From Roseburia sp. 1XD42-69 (lineage in GTDB: Bacteria > Bacillota > Clostridia > Lachnospirales > Lachnospiraceae): a stretch of 64,000 nucleotides of DNA. The position numbers and the translations under genes are program-made. The stretch covers positions 46,440-110,439 of the forward strand of contig NZ_RAZG01000010.1 of assembly GCF_003612565.1 (NCBI RefSeq), in the 5' to 3' direction. The notes below the pieces were generated by a model that searched no databases, was not told the origin of the DNA, and saw only the letters and a list, made by a program, of their open reading frames with translations. Positions 28,501 through 36,985 of this stretch are shown piece by piece; within the stretch, counting starts at the first letter, position 1, and every line of letters starts with the position of its first letter.

Positions 28501-29801
28501 GTGTCTTTAAAACCTCCTCCCTGTGAAGAATTCACAATAAAAGAATCCGTGTTTCTGGAAAACCTTGTCAGCCCGCTTTTCCACACCATAGGCTCCTCTG
28601 CCATTAAGACGAAGGCCCGAAGGTCTGCTTTCCTGGGCACGATTTCCCCCTTGTCCAAAGTATCCAAATCCTGAAAGTCAATGACTTCCTGGGCGATAAA
28701 CCGCCTGGGTTCCCTCTTTAACATTTGGATAAATTTCTCCTTTTCCTCCTTTGTCATGGAACTTCCGAATACCACCCCGTAGCCCCCGGCTTCCGCCACA
28801 TCCTTTAATACAAGGTTGTCAAAATTTTCAAGGACATATTTCATATCCTCCTCATAAAAAGGCAGATAGGTGGGGGCATTTAAGAGAAGGGGTTCTTCAT
28901 CCAGATAATACCGTATCATTTTAGGTACAAAATAGTATATGCCTTTATCGTCCGCCGCACCATTTCCCGGCGCATTGATAAGGGCTACATTCCCTTTCCG
29001 GTACACTTCAAACAGGTGGGGGATTCCGATTAAGGACTCCGGGTTAAAAACCATAGGGTCTAAATATTCGTCTGAAATCCTCCTGTAAACCACCCCTACC
29101 CTCTCTTTTTCCCCGTCAGAGGAAATGTAGTATAGTCTGTCGTTTTCCGCAATAAGCTCAGAGCCCGTGGCCAGGTGTGCCCCGGTTTTTTCCGCCAGGT
29201 AAGAGTGCTCAAAATAAGCCGCATTGTACCGCCCCGGAGTGAGAATCACAGAGTGCCCTCCCACATTCACATAATCCATGGCACGCCTTAACAAATCCGC
29301 ATAATTTCGGTTATCTTCCAGCCTGTTGTTGTGGAAAGTATCCGGGGAACTCCGCCTGCAAAGTTCCCTGGCAATCATGGGGTAGGAAGCCCCGGAGGGA
29401 ACCCTTAAATTATCCTCCAGTATGTACCAGTTTTCATCTTTCCCCTTCACCAAATCGATACCCGATATGTGGGAATATACGCTTTTTTCCGGGACAATCC
29501 CCTCACATTCCGCCAGATACCCGCTAGATGCAAAAATAAAATCTTCCGGGACAACCCCGTCTTTTACAATCTGTTTTTTGCTGTAAATATCTTTTAGAAA
29601 TAAATTCAGAGCCATAACCCTCTGTTTCATCCCCTTTTCCAGGCCGGCAAATTCCTCATGGCCGATAATCCTTGGGATTGAGTCAAAGGGAAACAACTGC
29701 TCTTTAAACACATTGTTTTTATATATTCCAAATTTTACTCCATACCGTGCCAGCAATTCATTGATTTTTTCCGTGTGGTTTACCAGTTCCCTCTGCCGCA
29801 T
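28482..29801 (-). CDS. Circularly permuted ATP-grasp amidoligase-type protein
   Basis: The 439-residue protein matches the CP_ATPgrasp (DUF404/DUF407) family: LFPFDSIPRIIGHEEFAGLE, FASSGYLAECEGIVP, YILEDNLRVPSGASYPMIAR, a nucleotide-loop region and a C-terminal WKSGLTRFSRNTDSFIVNSSQGGGFKDTW segment (quoted in part). It is predicted to ligate an amino acid or peptide through an acyl phosphate. I chose the ATG at 29801 because GGAGG is seven bases before it. It is the first gene of the five-gene cluster. No obvious promoter is visible in the GC-rich upstream stretch. Confidence 0.88.
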   Translation of the reverse strand: MRQRELVNHTEKINELLARYGVKFGIYKNNVFKEQLFPFDSIPRIIGHEEFAGLEKGMKQRVMALNLFLKDIYSKKQIVKDGVVPEDFIFASSGYLAECEGIVPEKSVYSHISGIDLVKGKDENWYILEDNLRVPSGASYPMIARELCRRSSPDTFHNNRLEDNRNYADLLRRAMDYVNVGGHSVILTPGRYNAAYFEHSYLAEKTGAHLATGSELIAENDRLYYISSDGEKERVGVVYRRISDEYLDPMVFNPESLIGIPHLFEVYRKGNVALINAPGNGAADDKGIYYFVPKMIRYYLDEEPLLLNAPTYLPFYEEDMKYVLENFDNLVLKDVAEAGGYGVVFGSSMTKEEKEKFIQMLKREPRRFIAQEVIDFQDLDTLDKGEIVPRKADLRAFVLMAEEPMVWKSGLTRFSRNTDSFIVNSSQGGGFKDTWVLYQ

Positions 29802-29884
29802 AACCATTCCTCCTCTCCCAATCCAGCAGGGAAGATTTTTGCCCCTACTCGCCGTGCGACCCGCCTACCGCGTCAGGCGGTAAC

Positions 29885-29910
29885 TTCCATATGCGGGCCT
29901 GCACATAAAA
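29885..29910. repeat. Copy 1 of a 26-base repeat next to a terminator
   Basis: TTCCATATGCGGG, then CCTGCACATAAAA. The second copy at 51588-51613 differs at two positions. Both copies abut a terminator hairpin. Just upstream (29869-29882) is a GC-rich inverted repeat CCGCCT...AGGCGG. Confidence 0.6.
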
Positions 29911-29937
29911 AAGGCGCCCTGCTTCACGCAGAACGCC
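29907..29937 (-). terminator. Terminator of the thioredoxin gene
   Basis: Minus strand GGCGTTCTGC-gtgaa-GCAGGGCGCC followed by TTTTTT. Confidence 0.85.
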
Positions 29938-29975
29938 TTTGTTCCTAAACAAGACATAGTATAAACTTATTTCTG

Positions 29976-30302
29976 TTATCTGTCAAGTTCTTTCATCAAC
30001 AGTTCTTTCACCTGCAAGGGCTGCTGTACCCCGGACACCCTGGCGACAAACACGCCCCGGTTCATTAAAATCAGGGTGGGGATACTCATAATCTGATATT
30101 TTAACGCCAGTGCAGCCTCCTCGTCCACATTGACTTTCCCTATTTTTACTTTATCCCCAAGCTCATCTGCCATCCCGTCTAAAATCTGTGACTGCATTTT
30201 GCAGGGCATGCACCACTCCGCCCAGAAATCCAAAAGCACCGGAACTTCTGATGCAAGAACCTCAGTCTCAAAATTGTCGTTGGTTATCGTTACAATCTCC
30301 AT
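29976..30302 (-). CDS. trxA: Thioredoxin-family protein with CMPC active site
   Basis: The 108-residue single-domain protein has the thioredoxin fold (VLLDFWAEWCMPCKMQSQIL, FVARVSG) and the cis-proline motif MSIPTLIL. The active site is WCMPC rather than the canonical WCGPC; the dipeptide between the cysteines tunes redox potential, so its reactivity may differ from standard thioredoxin. AAGGAGGGTTTTT precedes the ATG. It starts 11 bases after prfC stops, suggesting one transcript. No thioredoxin reductase gene is in the window. Confidence 0.9.
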   Translation of the reverse strand: MEIVTITNDNFETEVLASEVPVLLDFWAEWCMPCKMQSQILDGMADELGDKVKIGKVNVDEEAALALKYQIMSIPTLILMNRGVFVARVSGVQQPLQVKELLMKELDR

Positions 30303-30313
30303 AAAAACCCTCC

Positions 30314-31906
30314 TTAATTCCTGCCAAATTCCGACAGTTCCAACCCTTCATTTCTGTCAAGGACCATTCCCACACTCCACTCATTCACAAAAATAAGCAG
30401 GGGATTCCCCTTTAAATCCTGAATTTTTTTCATGTCGGAAGTTCCCACCAGTTTATCCATATCCATATCTTTATTCTCAATCCACCGAATATATTCATGG
30501 GGCATATTTTCCAGGCGTATTTCCACATTATATTCATTTTCCAGACGGTATTTTAAAACGTCAAACTGCAGGACGCCCACCACCCCTACAATAATTTCTT
30601 CCATTCCCATATTGTATTCCTGGAAAATCTGGATGGCGCCTTCCTGGGCAATCTGGGTAATGCCTTTTACAAACTGCTTCCGCTTCATGGTATCCACCTG
30701 CCGCACCCTGGCGAAATGCTCCGGGGCAAAGGTGGGGATTCCCTCAAAGGCATAGGGTTTCGCCCCGTTTAAAATTGTATCTCCAATAGAGAATATTCCC
30801 GGGTCAAAAACCCCGATAATATCCCCTGCGTAGGCCTCCTCCACAATTTTTCTCTCCTGGGCCATCATCTGCTGGGGCTGGGACAATTTTATTTTTTTAT
30901 TCCCTCCCTGGACATGGGTCACTTCCATTCCCGCCGTAAATTTCCCGGAACATATCCGCATAAAAGCAATTCTGTCCCTGTGGTTTTTATTCATATTTGC
31001 CTGAATCTTAAAGACAAAGGCGGAAAAATCCTCATCAAAGGGATTTTTCTCCCCCATATCCGCTTTTCTGGGCAGGGGAGAGGAAGTCATGGAAAGGAAA
31101 TGCTTTAAAAAGGTCTCCACGCCAAAATTTGTCAGGGCGGAACCAAAAAATACCGGGGACAGCTCTCCTTTGGACACTAAATCCAAATCAAACTCCGGGC
31201 TGGCGCCGTCAAGAAGCTCGATTTCCTCCAATAGTTTTTCTTTTGCATCCTTTCCAATCACCGCTTCAAGTTCCGGGTCATCTATGGACAAATCCAGCTC
31301 CTCCCCCTCTTTTGTACCCTTCTGTGTGTCGCTGTAGAGCATTACCTGGCGCTTTTCTCTGTCGTACACCCCTTTAAACTCTTTTCCCGAGCCGATAGGC
31401 CAGTTAATCGGGCAGGTGCTTATCCCCAGCTCCTTTTCTATCTCATCCAGCAAATCAAAGGTATCATTGGCATCCCTGTCCATTTTATTGATAAAAGTAA
31501 AAATAGGGATATGCCGCATAACGCAGACCTTAAACAGCTTTCTCGTCTGGGCCTCCACTCCTTTGGAACCGTCGATTACCATCACGGCGGAATCCGCTGC
31601 CATCAAAGTGCGGTAAGTGTCCTCCGAGAAATCCTGATGCCCCGGAGTATCCAGAATATTAATGCAGTACCCTCCATAATTAAACTGCAGCACAGAAGAA
31701 GTGACAGAAATACCCCTCTCTTTTTCAATCTCCATCCAGTCGGACACCGCATGCCTTGCGGTAGCCTTTCCCTTTACGGAGCCTGCCAGGTTAATGGCCC
31801 CTCCGTATAACAGAAATTTTTCCGTCAAAGTGGTTTTCCCCGCATCCGGATGGGAAATAATCGCAAATGTTCTTCTTTTCTCTATTTCCTTTTTTAAATC
31901 AGCCAA
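30314..31906 (-). CDS. prfC: Peptide chain release factor 3
   Basis: The 530-residue translational GTPase recycles RF1/RF2 from the ribosome. G1 HPDAGKTTLTEKF, G3 DTPGHQDF and G4 NKMDRD are present, with domain II and RF3-specific C-terminal domains (QFDVLKYRLENEYNV). The start is TTG at 31906, with GGAGG seven bases upstream; this gives the normal family length, whereas the longer open frame to 32080 would add an unrelated tail crossing the deoB terminator. Confidence 0.94.
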   Translation of the reverse strand: MADLKKEIEKRRTFAIISHPDAGKTTLTEKFLLYGGAINLAGSVKGKATARHAVSDWMEIEKERGISVTSSVLQFNYGGYCINILDTPGHQDFSEDTYRTLMAADSAVMVIDGSKGVEAQTRKLFKVCVMRHIPIFTFINKMDRDANDTFDLLDEIEKELGISTCPINWPIGSGKEFKGVYDREKRQVMLYSDTQKGTKEGEELDLSIDDPELEAVIGKDAKEKLLEEIELLDGASPEFDLDLVSKGELSPVFFGSALTNFGVETFLKHFLSMTSSPLPRKADMGEKNPFDEDFSAFVFKIQANMNKNHRDRIAFMRICSGKFTAGMEVTHVQGGNKKIKLSQPQQMMAQERKIVEEAYAGDIIGVFDPGIFSIGDTILNGAKPYAFEGIPTFAPEHFARVRQVDTMKRKQFVKGITQIAQEGAIQIFQEYNMGMEEIIVGVVGVLQFDVLKYRLENEYNVEIRLENMPHEYIRWIENKDMDMDKLVGTSDMKKIQDLKGNPLLIFVNEWSVGMVLDRNEGLELSEFGRN

Positions 31907-31935
31907 AATATTTCCTCCACATAAATACAAAACAT

Positions 31936-31980
31936 AAAAAAATAAAATCGTCTGGGCAAAGCCTGCAAACGATTTTATTT
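31936..31980 (-). terminator. Terminator of deoB
   Basis: Minus strand stem AAATAAAATCGT / ACGATTTTATTT enclosing a further CAGGC...GCCCAG pair, followed by a T-run. Confidence 0.8.
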
Positions 31981-32001
31981 TATACCAGGGCCAAACTATT
32001 G

Positions 32002-33159
32002 TCAATTGTGAAAAATACTCTCTCCCTGGCATTTGGGCTTTAATCCAAACAGAGAGAGTACCGTGGCCGCAATATCGCAAAATCCTTCCCTTGTGCCAAA
32101 ATCCTTCCCGGAGGGTATGGATTTTCCCACCATCAGAAGGGGGGTATATTCCCTGGAATGGTCTGTGGAAACCGTAGATGGGTCACAGCCATGGTCGGCA
32201 GTTATCATCAGCACGTCTTCTTCCCGCATCCTTGCAAGTAATTTTGGAACCTGCTGGTCAAAATAAGTCAATGCCTTTGCATATCCGTCCACGTCGTTTC
32301 TGTGTCCATAAAGCATGTCAAAATCCACTAAATTAATAAAGCAGAGTCCCTCAAAATCCTTTTCCATGTATTCTAAGGTCTTTTCCATCCCTTCCTCATT
32401 TCCCGCCGTGCGCACAAATTCCGTAATTCCCCGCTCTGCAAAAATGTCCACAATTTTCCCCACGGAAATCACATCGTATCCCTCTTCTTTTAACTGATCC
32501 AACATGGTAATTCCCGGGGGCTCCAAGGAAAAATCATGGCGGTTTTTTGTCCTGTAAAACCTCCCTGTCTCCCCGGCAAAAGGCCTTGCAATCACCCTGC
32601 CAACCCCATGTTCGCCCTTTAAAATCTCTCTTGCCGTACGGCAGTAATCATACAAGGTTTCCACCGGGACAATTTTTTCATGGGCGGCAATCTGAAATAC
32701 GGAATCCGCCGAAGTGTACACAATCAAATCCCCGGTGTTCAGATGCTCTTCCCCATAGTCTTTGATAACCTCCGTGCCGGAATAAGGTTTGTTGCACAAA
32801 ACCCCCCGCCCCGTTTTCTTTTTAAACTCCCCTATCACAGATTTTGGAAAACCTTGGGGATATGTGGGCAGAGGAGCGTCAGAAACCACCCCTGCAATCT
32901 CCCAATGCCCGATGGTAGTGTCTTTTCCCTTTGACAGTTCTTTCATACGGGCAAAGGAGCCGGCAGGCGCCGCCTCCCTCTCCCCGATATTTACCCCTTC
33001 TATGTTAAAAAAACCAAGTTTCCGCATATTCGACATGGAAAAATACATGCTCTTTGACGCAGCGGAAAGGGTATTGCTCCCTGCATCCCCGTAAAGAGCC
33101 GCATCCGGCATCTCTCCGATTCCCACGCTGTCTAACACAATTAAAAAAATTCTTTTCAT
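32002..33159 (-). CDS. deoB: Phosphopentomutase
   Basis: The 385-residue alkaline-phosphatase-superfamily enzyme interconverts ribose or deoxyribose 1- and 5-phosphates, linking nucleoside salvage with the pentose phosphate pathway. Metal sites and nucleophile region: IVLDSVGIGEMPDA, DKDTIGHWE-type segment GKDTTIGHWEIAG, CCN-KPYSG..., VDFDMLYGHRNDVDGYA and ITADHGCDPSTVSTDHSREY (quoted in part). The ATG at 33159 has AAGGAGGCATATT before it. It works in the same pathway as the purine nucleoside phosphorylase at 44298-45131, although they are not adjacent. Confidence 0.96.
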   Translation of the reverse strand: MKRIFLIVLDSVGIGEMPDAALYGDAGSNTLSAASKSMYFSMSNMRKLGFFNIEGVNIGEREAAPAGSFARMKELSKGKDTTIGHWEIAGVVSDAPLPTYPQGFPKSVIGEFKKKTGRGVLCNKPYSGTEVIKDYGEEHLNTGDLIVYTSADSVFQIAAHEKIVPVETLYDYCRTAREILKGEHGVGRVIARPFAGETGRFYRTKNRHDFSLEPPGITMLDQLKEEGYDVISVGKIVDIFAERGITEFVRTAGNEEGMEKTLEYMEKDFEGLCFINLVDFDMLYGHRNDVDGYAKALTYFDQQVPKLLARMREEDVLMITADHGCDPSTVSTDHSREYTPLLMVGKSIPSGKDFGTREGFCDIAATVLSLFGLKPKCQGESIFHN

Positions 33160-33189
33160 AATATGCCTCCTTTTCACTGCGTTTTAGTC

Positions 33190-33198
33190 ATTATAGCA
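33190..33198 (-). promoter_or_regulatory. Extended -10 promoter of deoB
   Basis: TGC followed by a perfect TATAAT on the minus strand, about 30 bases before the deoB start codon. Confidence 0.55.
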
Positions 33199-33250
33199 CA
33201 AATCCCAAAAAAGAGCCACAACATCACAAGTATGATTCAATATAACAGAT

Positions 33251-33278
33251 AAAGGACACCCCCATGGGAGCGTCCTTT
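33251..33278 (-). terminator. Terminator hairpin after spoIIIAH
   Basis: AAAGGAC...GTCCTTT stem with an inner CCC/GGG pair; the minus-strand tail (ATCTGTTATATTG) is only modestly U-rich. Confidence 0.6.
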
Positions 33279-33287
33279 TCAAAACTT

Positions 33288-34091
33288 TTATTTTAGCACT
33301 TCCGTCTCTGTCCCTTCCGTGCCCTCCGCCGCCGGAGCTTTAGAGTCGCCGGCATTTGAGGCCGTGGTCTCTATGGGGGTGATAATAATATTTTCCCCGC
33401 TGATATTGGTTTTCCTCTTTACAATATCTTCAATCTGGGCTCTCTTTGCATCTGTCACATCCCCCATATTAAGCACCACGTCCGCCGCATTGTCCGTAAT
33501 GCTTACCACAACATCTGTAAAGCCTTTGGCCTCCAGAAGCATTTCCGCCGCTGCCTCCCGCTCTGCAATATCCGTAAGGGTAATCATCTGGTCAACTGCC
33601 GACTGTTTCTGCTCATCCGTAAGATTTGCACTGTTTACAATGCCAAGGAGAGTCTCCTTATTTTTTGCCCGGACCTGCTCTCTGTTCAATTTCATCTCAG
33701 CCGCAAAATCCACATTGTTTATGGTGGAGCTTGTTAACACGGCTTCCCCGGGATTTTCCTCTCCCACGGCCTGGGCATCCGCCCCTGCGTCCACGGCTTC
33801 CCCGGCAGCTTCATTTTCTACCGTTCCTTCCAGATTTTCTCCCAGGGCTACATCACTTCCCGCCTCCGTGGACTGGGCTGTTTCCAGTCCGTCTCCCGTG
33901 TCGGTAAAAATATCCCCCTCCAAAATAGGGTCGTCGGAAATCTCAAAATTATCCTCCGACAAATCCATTGCTGTGTCTGTCTTTGCCGTGCCGTCAATGT
34001 TGCTTCTGGTATAACTCACATATCCCGCAACAGCAATCATAAGTGCCAGCGCCGTAATAATGACCTGGTTTTTCTTCCATCCTTTTTTCAC
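33288..34091 (-). CDS. spoIIIAH: Stage III sporulation protein AH
   Basis: The 267-residue protein has one N-terminal membrane helix (about 9-25), an acidic low-complexity stretch (about 40-120), and a C-terminal YscJ/FliF-like ring-building domain (AAAEMLLEAKGFTDVVVSI ... RKTNISGENIIITPIE, quoted in part). In Bacillus, SpoIIIAH in the mother-cell membrane binds forespore SpoIIQ to form the feeding-tube channel. The GTG start overlaps the spoIIIAG stop (GTGA). It is the last gene of the operon. Confidence 0.9.
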   Translation of the reverse strand: MKKGWKKNQVIITALALMIAVAGYVSYTRSNIDGTAKTDTAMDLSEDNFEISDDPILEGDIFTDTGDGLETAQSTEAGSDVALGENLEGTVENEAAGEAVDAGADAQAVGEENPGEAVLTSSTINNVDFAAEMKLNREQVRAKNKETLLGIVNSANLTDEQKQSAVDQMITLTDIAEREAAAEMLLEAKGFTDVVVSITDNAADVVLNMGDVTDAKRAQIEDIVKRKTNISGENIIITPIETTASNAGDSKAPAAEGTEGTETEVLK

Positions 34092-34675
34092 TGTCTTTCC
34101 TCCTGAATATTCATCTTAACTACTTTAATTCTATTCACATCAATTTGGAATAATGCCATCACGGCATCAGAAATATTCTGTTTCACTGCCGTTTTGTCTG
34201 CTCCCTGGGCAACCACCAGGACTCCGGCGATTTTCGGAGTCTTTTCACTTCCCACAAAGGGCTCCTTCCCCCGGTCTGCGTCCTGGTATACTGTTTCCAT
34301 ATGTACCTCACGGGTTTCTTCTGTGGTATTTCTGCCCTCCGCCCCCTCCTGTACCCTTCGGGAGGTGCTGTCTGCATTGTCCTTTTCCACCACGCTCTCC
34401 CCGTAATTTTCCAATGTAATCATCACCTCCACCCGCCCCGCCCCCTCAATTTTGGACAGTTTGTTTTGAAGCCTTCTCTCTAAGCTTTCCGCATAGCTCT
34501 CCTCATTCAGAGAAACATTTTCCTCCCTCTCCTCCAAGGTTACTTCCCTGTCTCTTTTTTCCTCCGTTGGAATGGCAATTACCATAAGTAATATTCCTGC
34601 CAGAATCAAAATTGTCCACTGGGTCTTATCCCACTGTTTAAAGGAATGATTTTTAAAAAAACTTTTAAAGTCCAC
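34088..34675 (-). CDS. spoIIIAG: Stage III sporulation protein AG
   Basis: The 195-residue protein has one membrane helix (about 20-38) and an extracytoplasmic ring domain (IEGAGRVEVMITLENYGE ... VVAQGADKTAVKQNISDAV, quoted in parts). SpoIIIAG forms a large ring in the mother cell-forespore channel. The start is GTG with GGGGG five bases upstream. It is coupled to the downstream spoIIIAH. Confidence 0.92.
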   Translation of the reverse strand: MDFKSFFKNHSFKQWDKTQWTILILAGILLMVIAIPTEEKRDREVTLEEREENVSLNEESYAESLERRLQNKLSKIEGAGRVEVMITLENYGESVVEKDNADSTSRRVQEGAEGRNTTEETREVHMETVYQDADRGKEPFVGSEKTPKIAGVLVVAQGADKTAVKQNISDAVMALFQIDVNRIKVVKMNIQEERQ

Positions 34676-34684
34676 CTTTGCCCC

Positions 34685-35221
34685 CTAAGTCCAAATCTTA
34701 ATATTTTCTATCTCTAACTGATAAAATTCCATTATTCTTTCCCTAAGCCTGTCAAGAGCCTCCTCCCTAGGCTCTCCCGCCAGGCTCCCCTGTATCACCG
34801 TAAAATCCTGATCCTTTTCCAGGTCAATACCTATACGCTCGATTTCAAAATCCTGGCTCAAATCCACCCTCACATCCAAAACCTCATATCCCGCATCCTC
34901 CGCCATGGCTTTTATGTCAGCTCCGATTACCTCCTCATAGCGTTCCCTGTATACCTCCTCCCCTAAAAAATCCAAGTTCTCCCTATCCGCCTTTATGCTG
35001 TCTAATTCCTGCCAGAAGGTGTCGTAGGCTATCTTGTCAAAAAAGTCGGTATCGCTGCCAACCAGCTTTAACACCGGCATCAAAAGAGTAATCACTAAAA
35101 CAAATTCTACAAAAAGCGAAAGATACCTCCTGTACTCCTTTTTTGCCGCCAGGGAAGACAGCACCGTAAAAAACAGAAATACCATGCTGTAGTTTTTCAC
35201 CCAGCTCACCAATCCCTCCAT
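34685..35221 (-). CDS. spoIIIAF: Stage III sporulation protein AF
   Basis: The protein has 178 residues with two membrane helices at the N terminus (MVFLFFTVLSSLA; LFVEFVLVITLLMPVLKL) and a soluble C-terminal ring-like domain ending LRERIMEFYQLEIENIKIW. I chose the ATG at 35221, preceded by AAAAGGGGGCGTTTT; a longer frame to 35272 would overlap spoIIIAE. It sits in the conserved order between AE and AG. Confidence 0.9.
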   Translation of the reverse strand: MEGLVSWVKNYSMVFLFFTVLSSLAAKKEYRRYLSLFVEFVLVITLLMPVLKLVGSDTDFFDKIAYDTFWQELDSIKADRENLDFLGEEVYRERYEEVIGADIKAMAEDAGYEVLDVRVDLSQDFEIERIGIDLEKDQDFTVIQGSLAGEPREEALDRLRERIMEFYQLEIENIKIWT

Positions 35222-35234
35222 AAAACGCCCCCTT

Positions 35235-36380
35235 TTAAACATTGAGATTTGTGGCTGCGGAGCACAGGGCAATGGTGAGGAAAAACAGCATCATACAGGT
35301 GCTTATCACCTTTAAATACAATACGGCTCCCCCGGCAATGCCGCTCATCCCCCCGGCAATGCGCTTGTCCGCCACGGGCTCTAACACTGCAGCCAGCAAT
35401 TTATATAAAAGAGCCATAACGCTCATTTTTAAGTAGGGCACAGCGCAGAGAAGCACTAAAACCACAAGGGCTGCCGCCCCCACGCAGTTTTTAATCACAA
35501 TACCGGAACTGATAAAAATCTGCCCCATGCCGCTCATCACATTGCCGATTCCCGGCAGCATCTGTACCGTCTTTGCAATGCTGTTGCCGCTTAGCATATC
35601 TATAGCCGGAGCTACCATTCCCTGGATAATATTAATCCCCAGAATAAAGGAAGCGGAGACTTTCAGTAGCAGTTTCACCCCATCGTAGATTAACTCTGCA
35701 AGGCGTTTAAACCGCTCCTCTTCCGTGAGATGGTTTAAAAACTCCACCAGAACATAAATCTTTATCAGGGGCATCAAAAAATACCGCAAAATCCATTCCA
35801 CCAGAAAAATCGCCCCAAAAATCATACTGTACACCGCCCCGGAGGAATTTAAGTTCAAAGTAAAAGATATTGCCAGGCAGTAGGTGGGAAGAAACACCTT
35901 CATAAATTCCAGCATATTTTCCACCGTGCGGACTACCGTCTGGTTCAGCTCAAAAAAGGACCTTAGCAACAGCGCCATAAAAAAACAGTATACAATCAGA
36001 AAACACACCTCTGAAATATAGGTGCCGGAAAAACTTTTGGCAAAATTCTTTAACACAGAAAAAGCCAGGGACAAAACAATAATCTCCAAAAACAGGGTCC
36101 TGTTTTCCTGAAATCCCTTTAACAAAATGTCCTTAAGCCAGTCCCCCACTTTTTCATAGGGCAGTTCTTCCCCGGATAACAGGGCTTTCACAAGCTCACC
36201 AAATGATATATTTTCCACTTCTTCCGTATTCTTTAAAAACTCCCCGATATCTGAAAAATCCAATTCTTCTATAGATTCCCCTGGGTCTGTCCCCCACTCC
36301 GGCTCTCCTCCCCATGCCGTGGTATTTTCCACAAACACCCATGTAAAACAAAGAATAAGAAACCAAACCAGTTTTTTCAC
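35235..36380 (-). CDS. spoIIIAE: Stage III sporulation protein AE
   Basis: The 381-residue protein has a signal-like N terminus, an acidic stretch (about 25-90), and about seven to eight membrane helices matching SpoIIIAE, the largest membrane component of the sporulation channel. Characteristic segments include FAKSFSGTYISEVCFLIVY and LPGIGNVMSGMGQIFISSG. The GTG start overlaps the spoIIIAD stop (GTGA). Confidence 0.93.
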   Translation of the reverse strand: MKKLVWFLILCFTWVFVENTTAWGGEPEWGTDPGESIEELDFSDIGEFLKNTEEVENISFGELVKALLSGEELPYEKVGDWLKDILLKGFQENRTLFLEIIVLSLAFSVLKNFAKSFSGTYISEVCFLIVYCFFMALLLRSFFELNQTVVRTVENMLEFMKVFLPTYCLAISFTLNLNSSGAVYSMIFGAIFLVEWILRYFLMPLIKIYVLVEFLNHLTEEERFKRLAELIYDGVKLLLKVSASFILGINIIQGMVAPAIDMLSGNSIAKTVQMLPGIGNVMSGMGQIFISSGIVIKNCVGAAALVVLVLLCAVPYLKMSVMALLYKLLAAVLEPVADKRIAGGMSGIAGGAVLYLKVISTCMMLFFLTIALCSAATNLNV

Positions 36381-36766
36381 AGCAGTTCCCCAATGGTTTC
36401 CATAAAGGCCAGAATCACCGGCATGCTGATAACCAAGATAGAAAGCTTTGCAAAAAGCTCAATCTGCCCCGCAATGGTCTGGCAGCCGGCGTCCTTGCAC
36501 AGGTTTACTGCAAATTCCGCCACATAAGTAATCCCTATCATCTTTAAAATCATGGTGAGATACACCGGGTCCAAATGAATCATATCCTGGATTTGTTCCA
36601 CGTAATCCAGCAAAAACGTAAGCTTGGACATCACATATAAAAATACGCAGATACACACTGCCAGATTGATATAGTACCCGTACTCCGGTTTATAGTTCTT
36701 TAACATCTGGGACAAAAGCACCGCAGTGATTCCCAAAATGCTGATTTTTATAATATCCATATCCAT
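36377..36766 (-). CDS. spoIIIAD: Stage III sporulation protein AD
   Basis: The 129-residue membrane protein has four helices and is related to SpoIIIAC (DIIKISILGITAVLLSQML). AAGGAACGG precedes the ATG at 36766; the next ATG two codons later is equally possible. It follows spoIIIAC by 7 bases. Confidence 0.9.
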   Translation of the reverse strand: MDMDIIKISILGITAVLLSQMLKNYKPEYGYYINLAVCICVFLYVMSKLTFLLDYVEQIQDMIHLDPVYLTMILKMIGITYVAEFAVNLCKDAGCQTIAGQIELFAKLSILVISMPVILAFMETIGELL

Positions 36767-36773
36767 CCGTTCC

Positions 36774-36968
36774 TTATAATGTAAATAACTCCTGCATGGT
36801 TTCAAATAATTCCAATATGTAGGGAATCACCCACAAAAGCACGATAATAAGCCCTGCCAGGCTGGTTAAAAAAGCGTGTTCCTCCCGCCCGCTCTGTTTT
36901 AGGACCTGGCTCAGCACCGTAACTAAAATCCCCACCGCCGCTATTTTAAAAATCAAATTTACACTCAT
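36774..36968 (-). CDS. spoIIIAC: Stage III sporulation protein AC
   Basis: The 64-residue protein has two membrane helices (LIFKIAAVGILVTVLSQVL; LAGLIIVLLWVIPYILEL), the expected size and pattern for SpoIIIAC. The ATG at 36968 has GAGGTGCAT directly upstream; an ATG two codons earlier lies inside that site. Confidence 0.92.
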   Translation of the reverse strand: MSVNLIFKIAAVGILVTVLSQVLKQSGREEHAFLTSLAGLIIVLLWVIPYILELFETMQELFTL

Positions 36969-36985
36969 ATGCACCTCAAATATCC

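Noticed and set aside
31907..32080. N-terminal extension of prfC
   Set aside because: It would cross the deoB terminator and exceed the normal RF3 length; the TTG at 31906 has an ideal ribosome site.
33319..34014. Plus-strand Ser/Ala-rich ORF of 231 codons opposite spoIIIAH
   Set aside because: Composition is the complement of the low-complexity spoIIIAH frame; no ribosome site.
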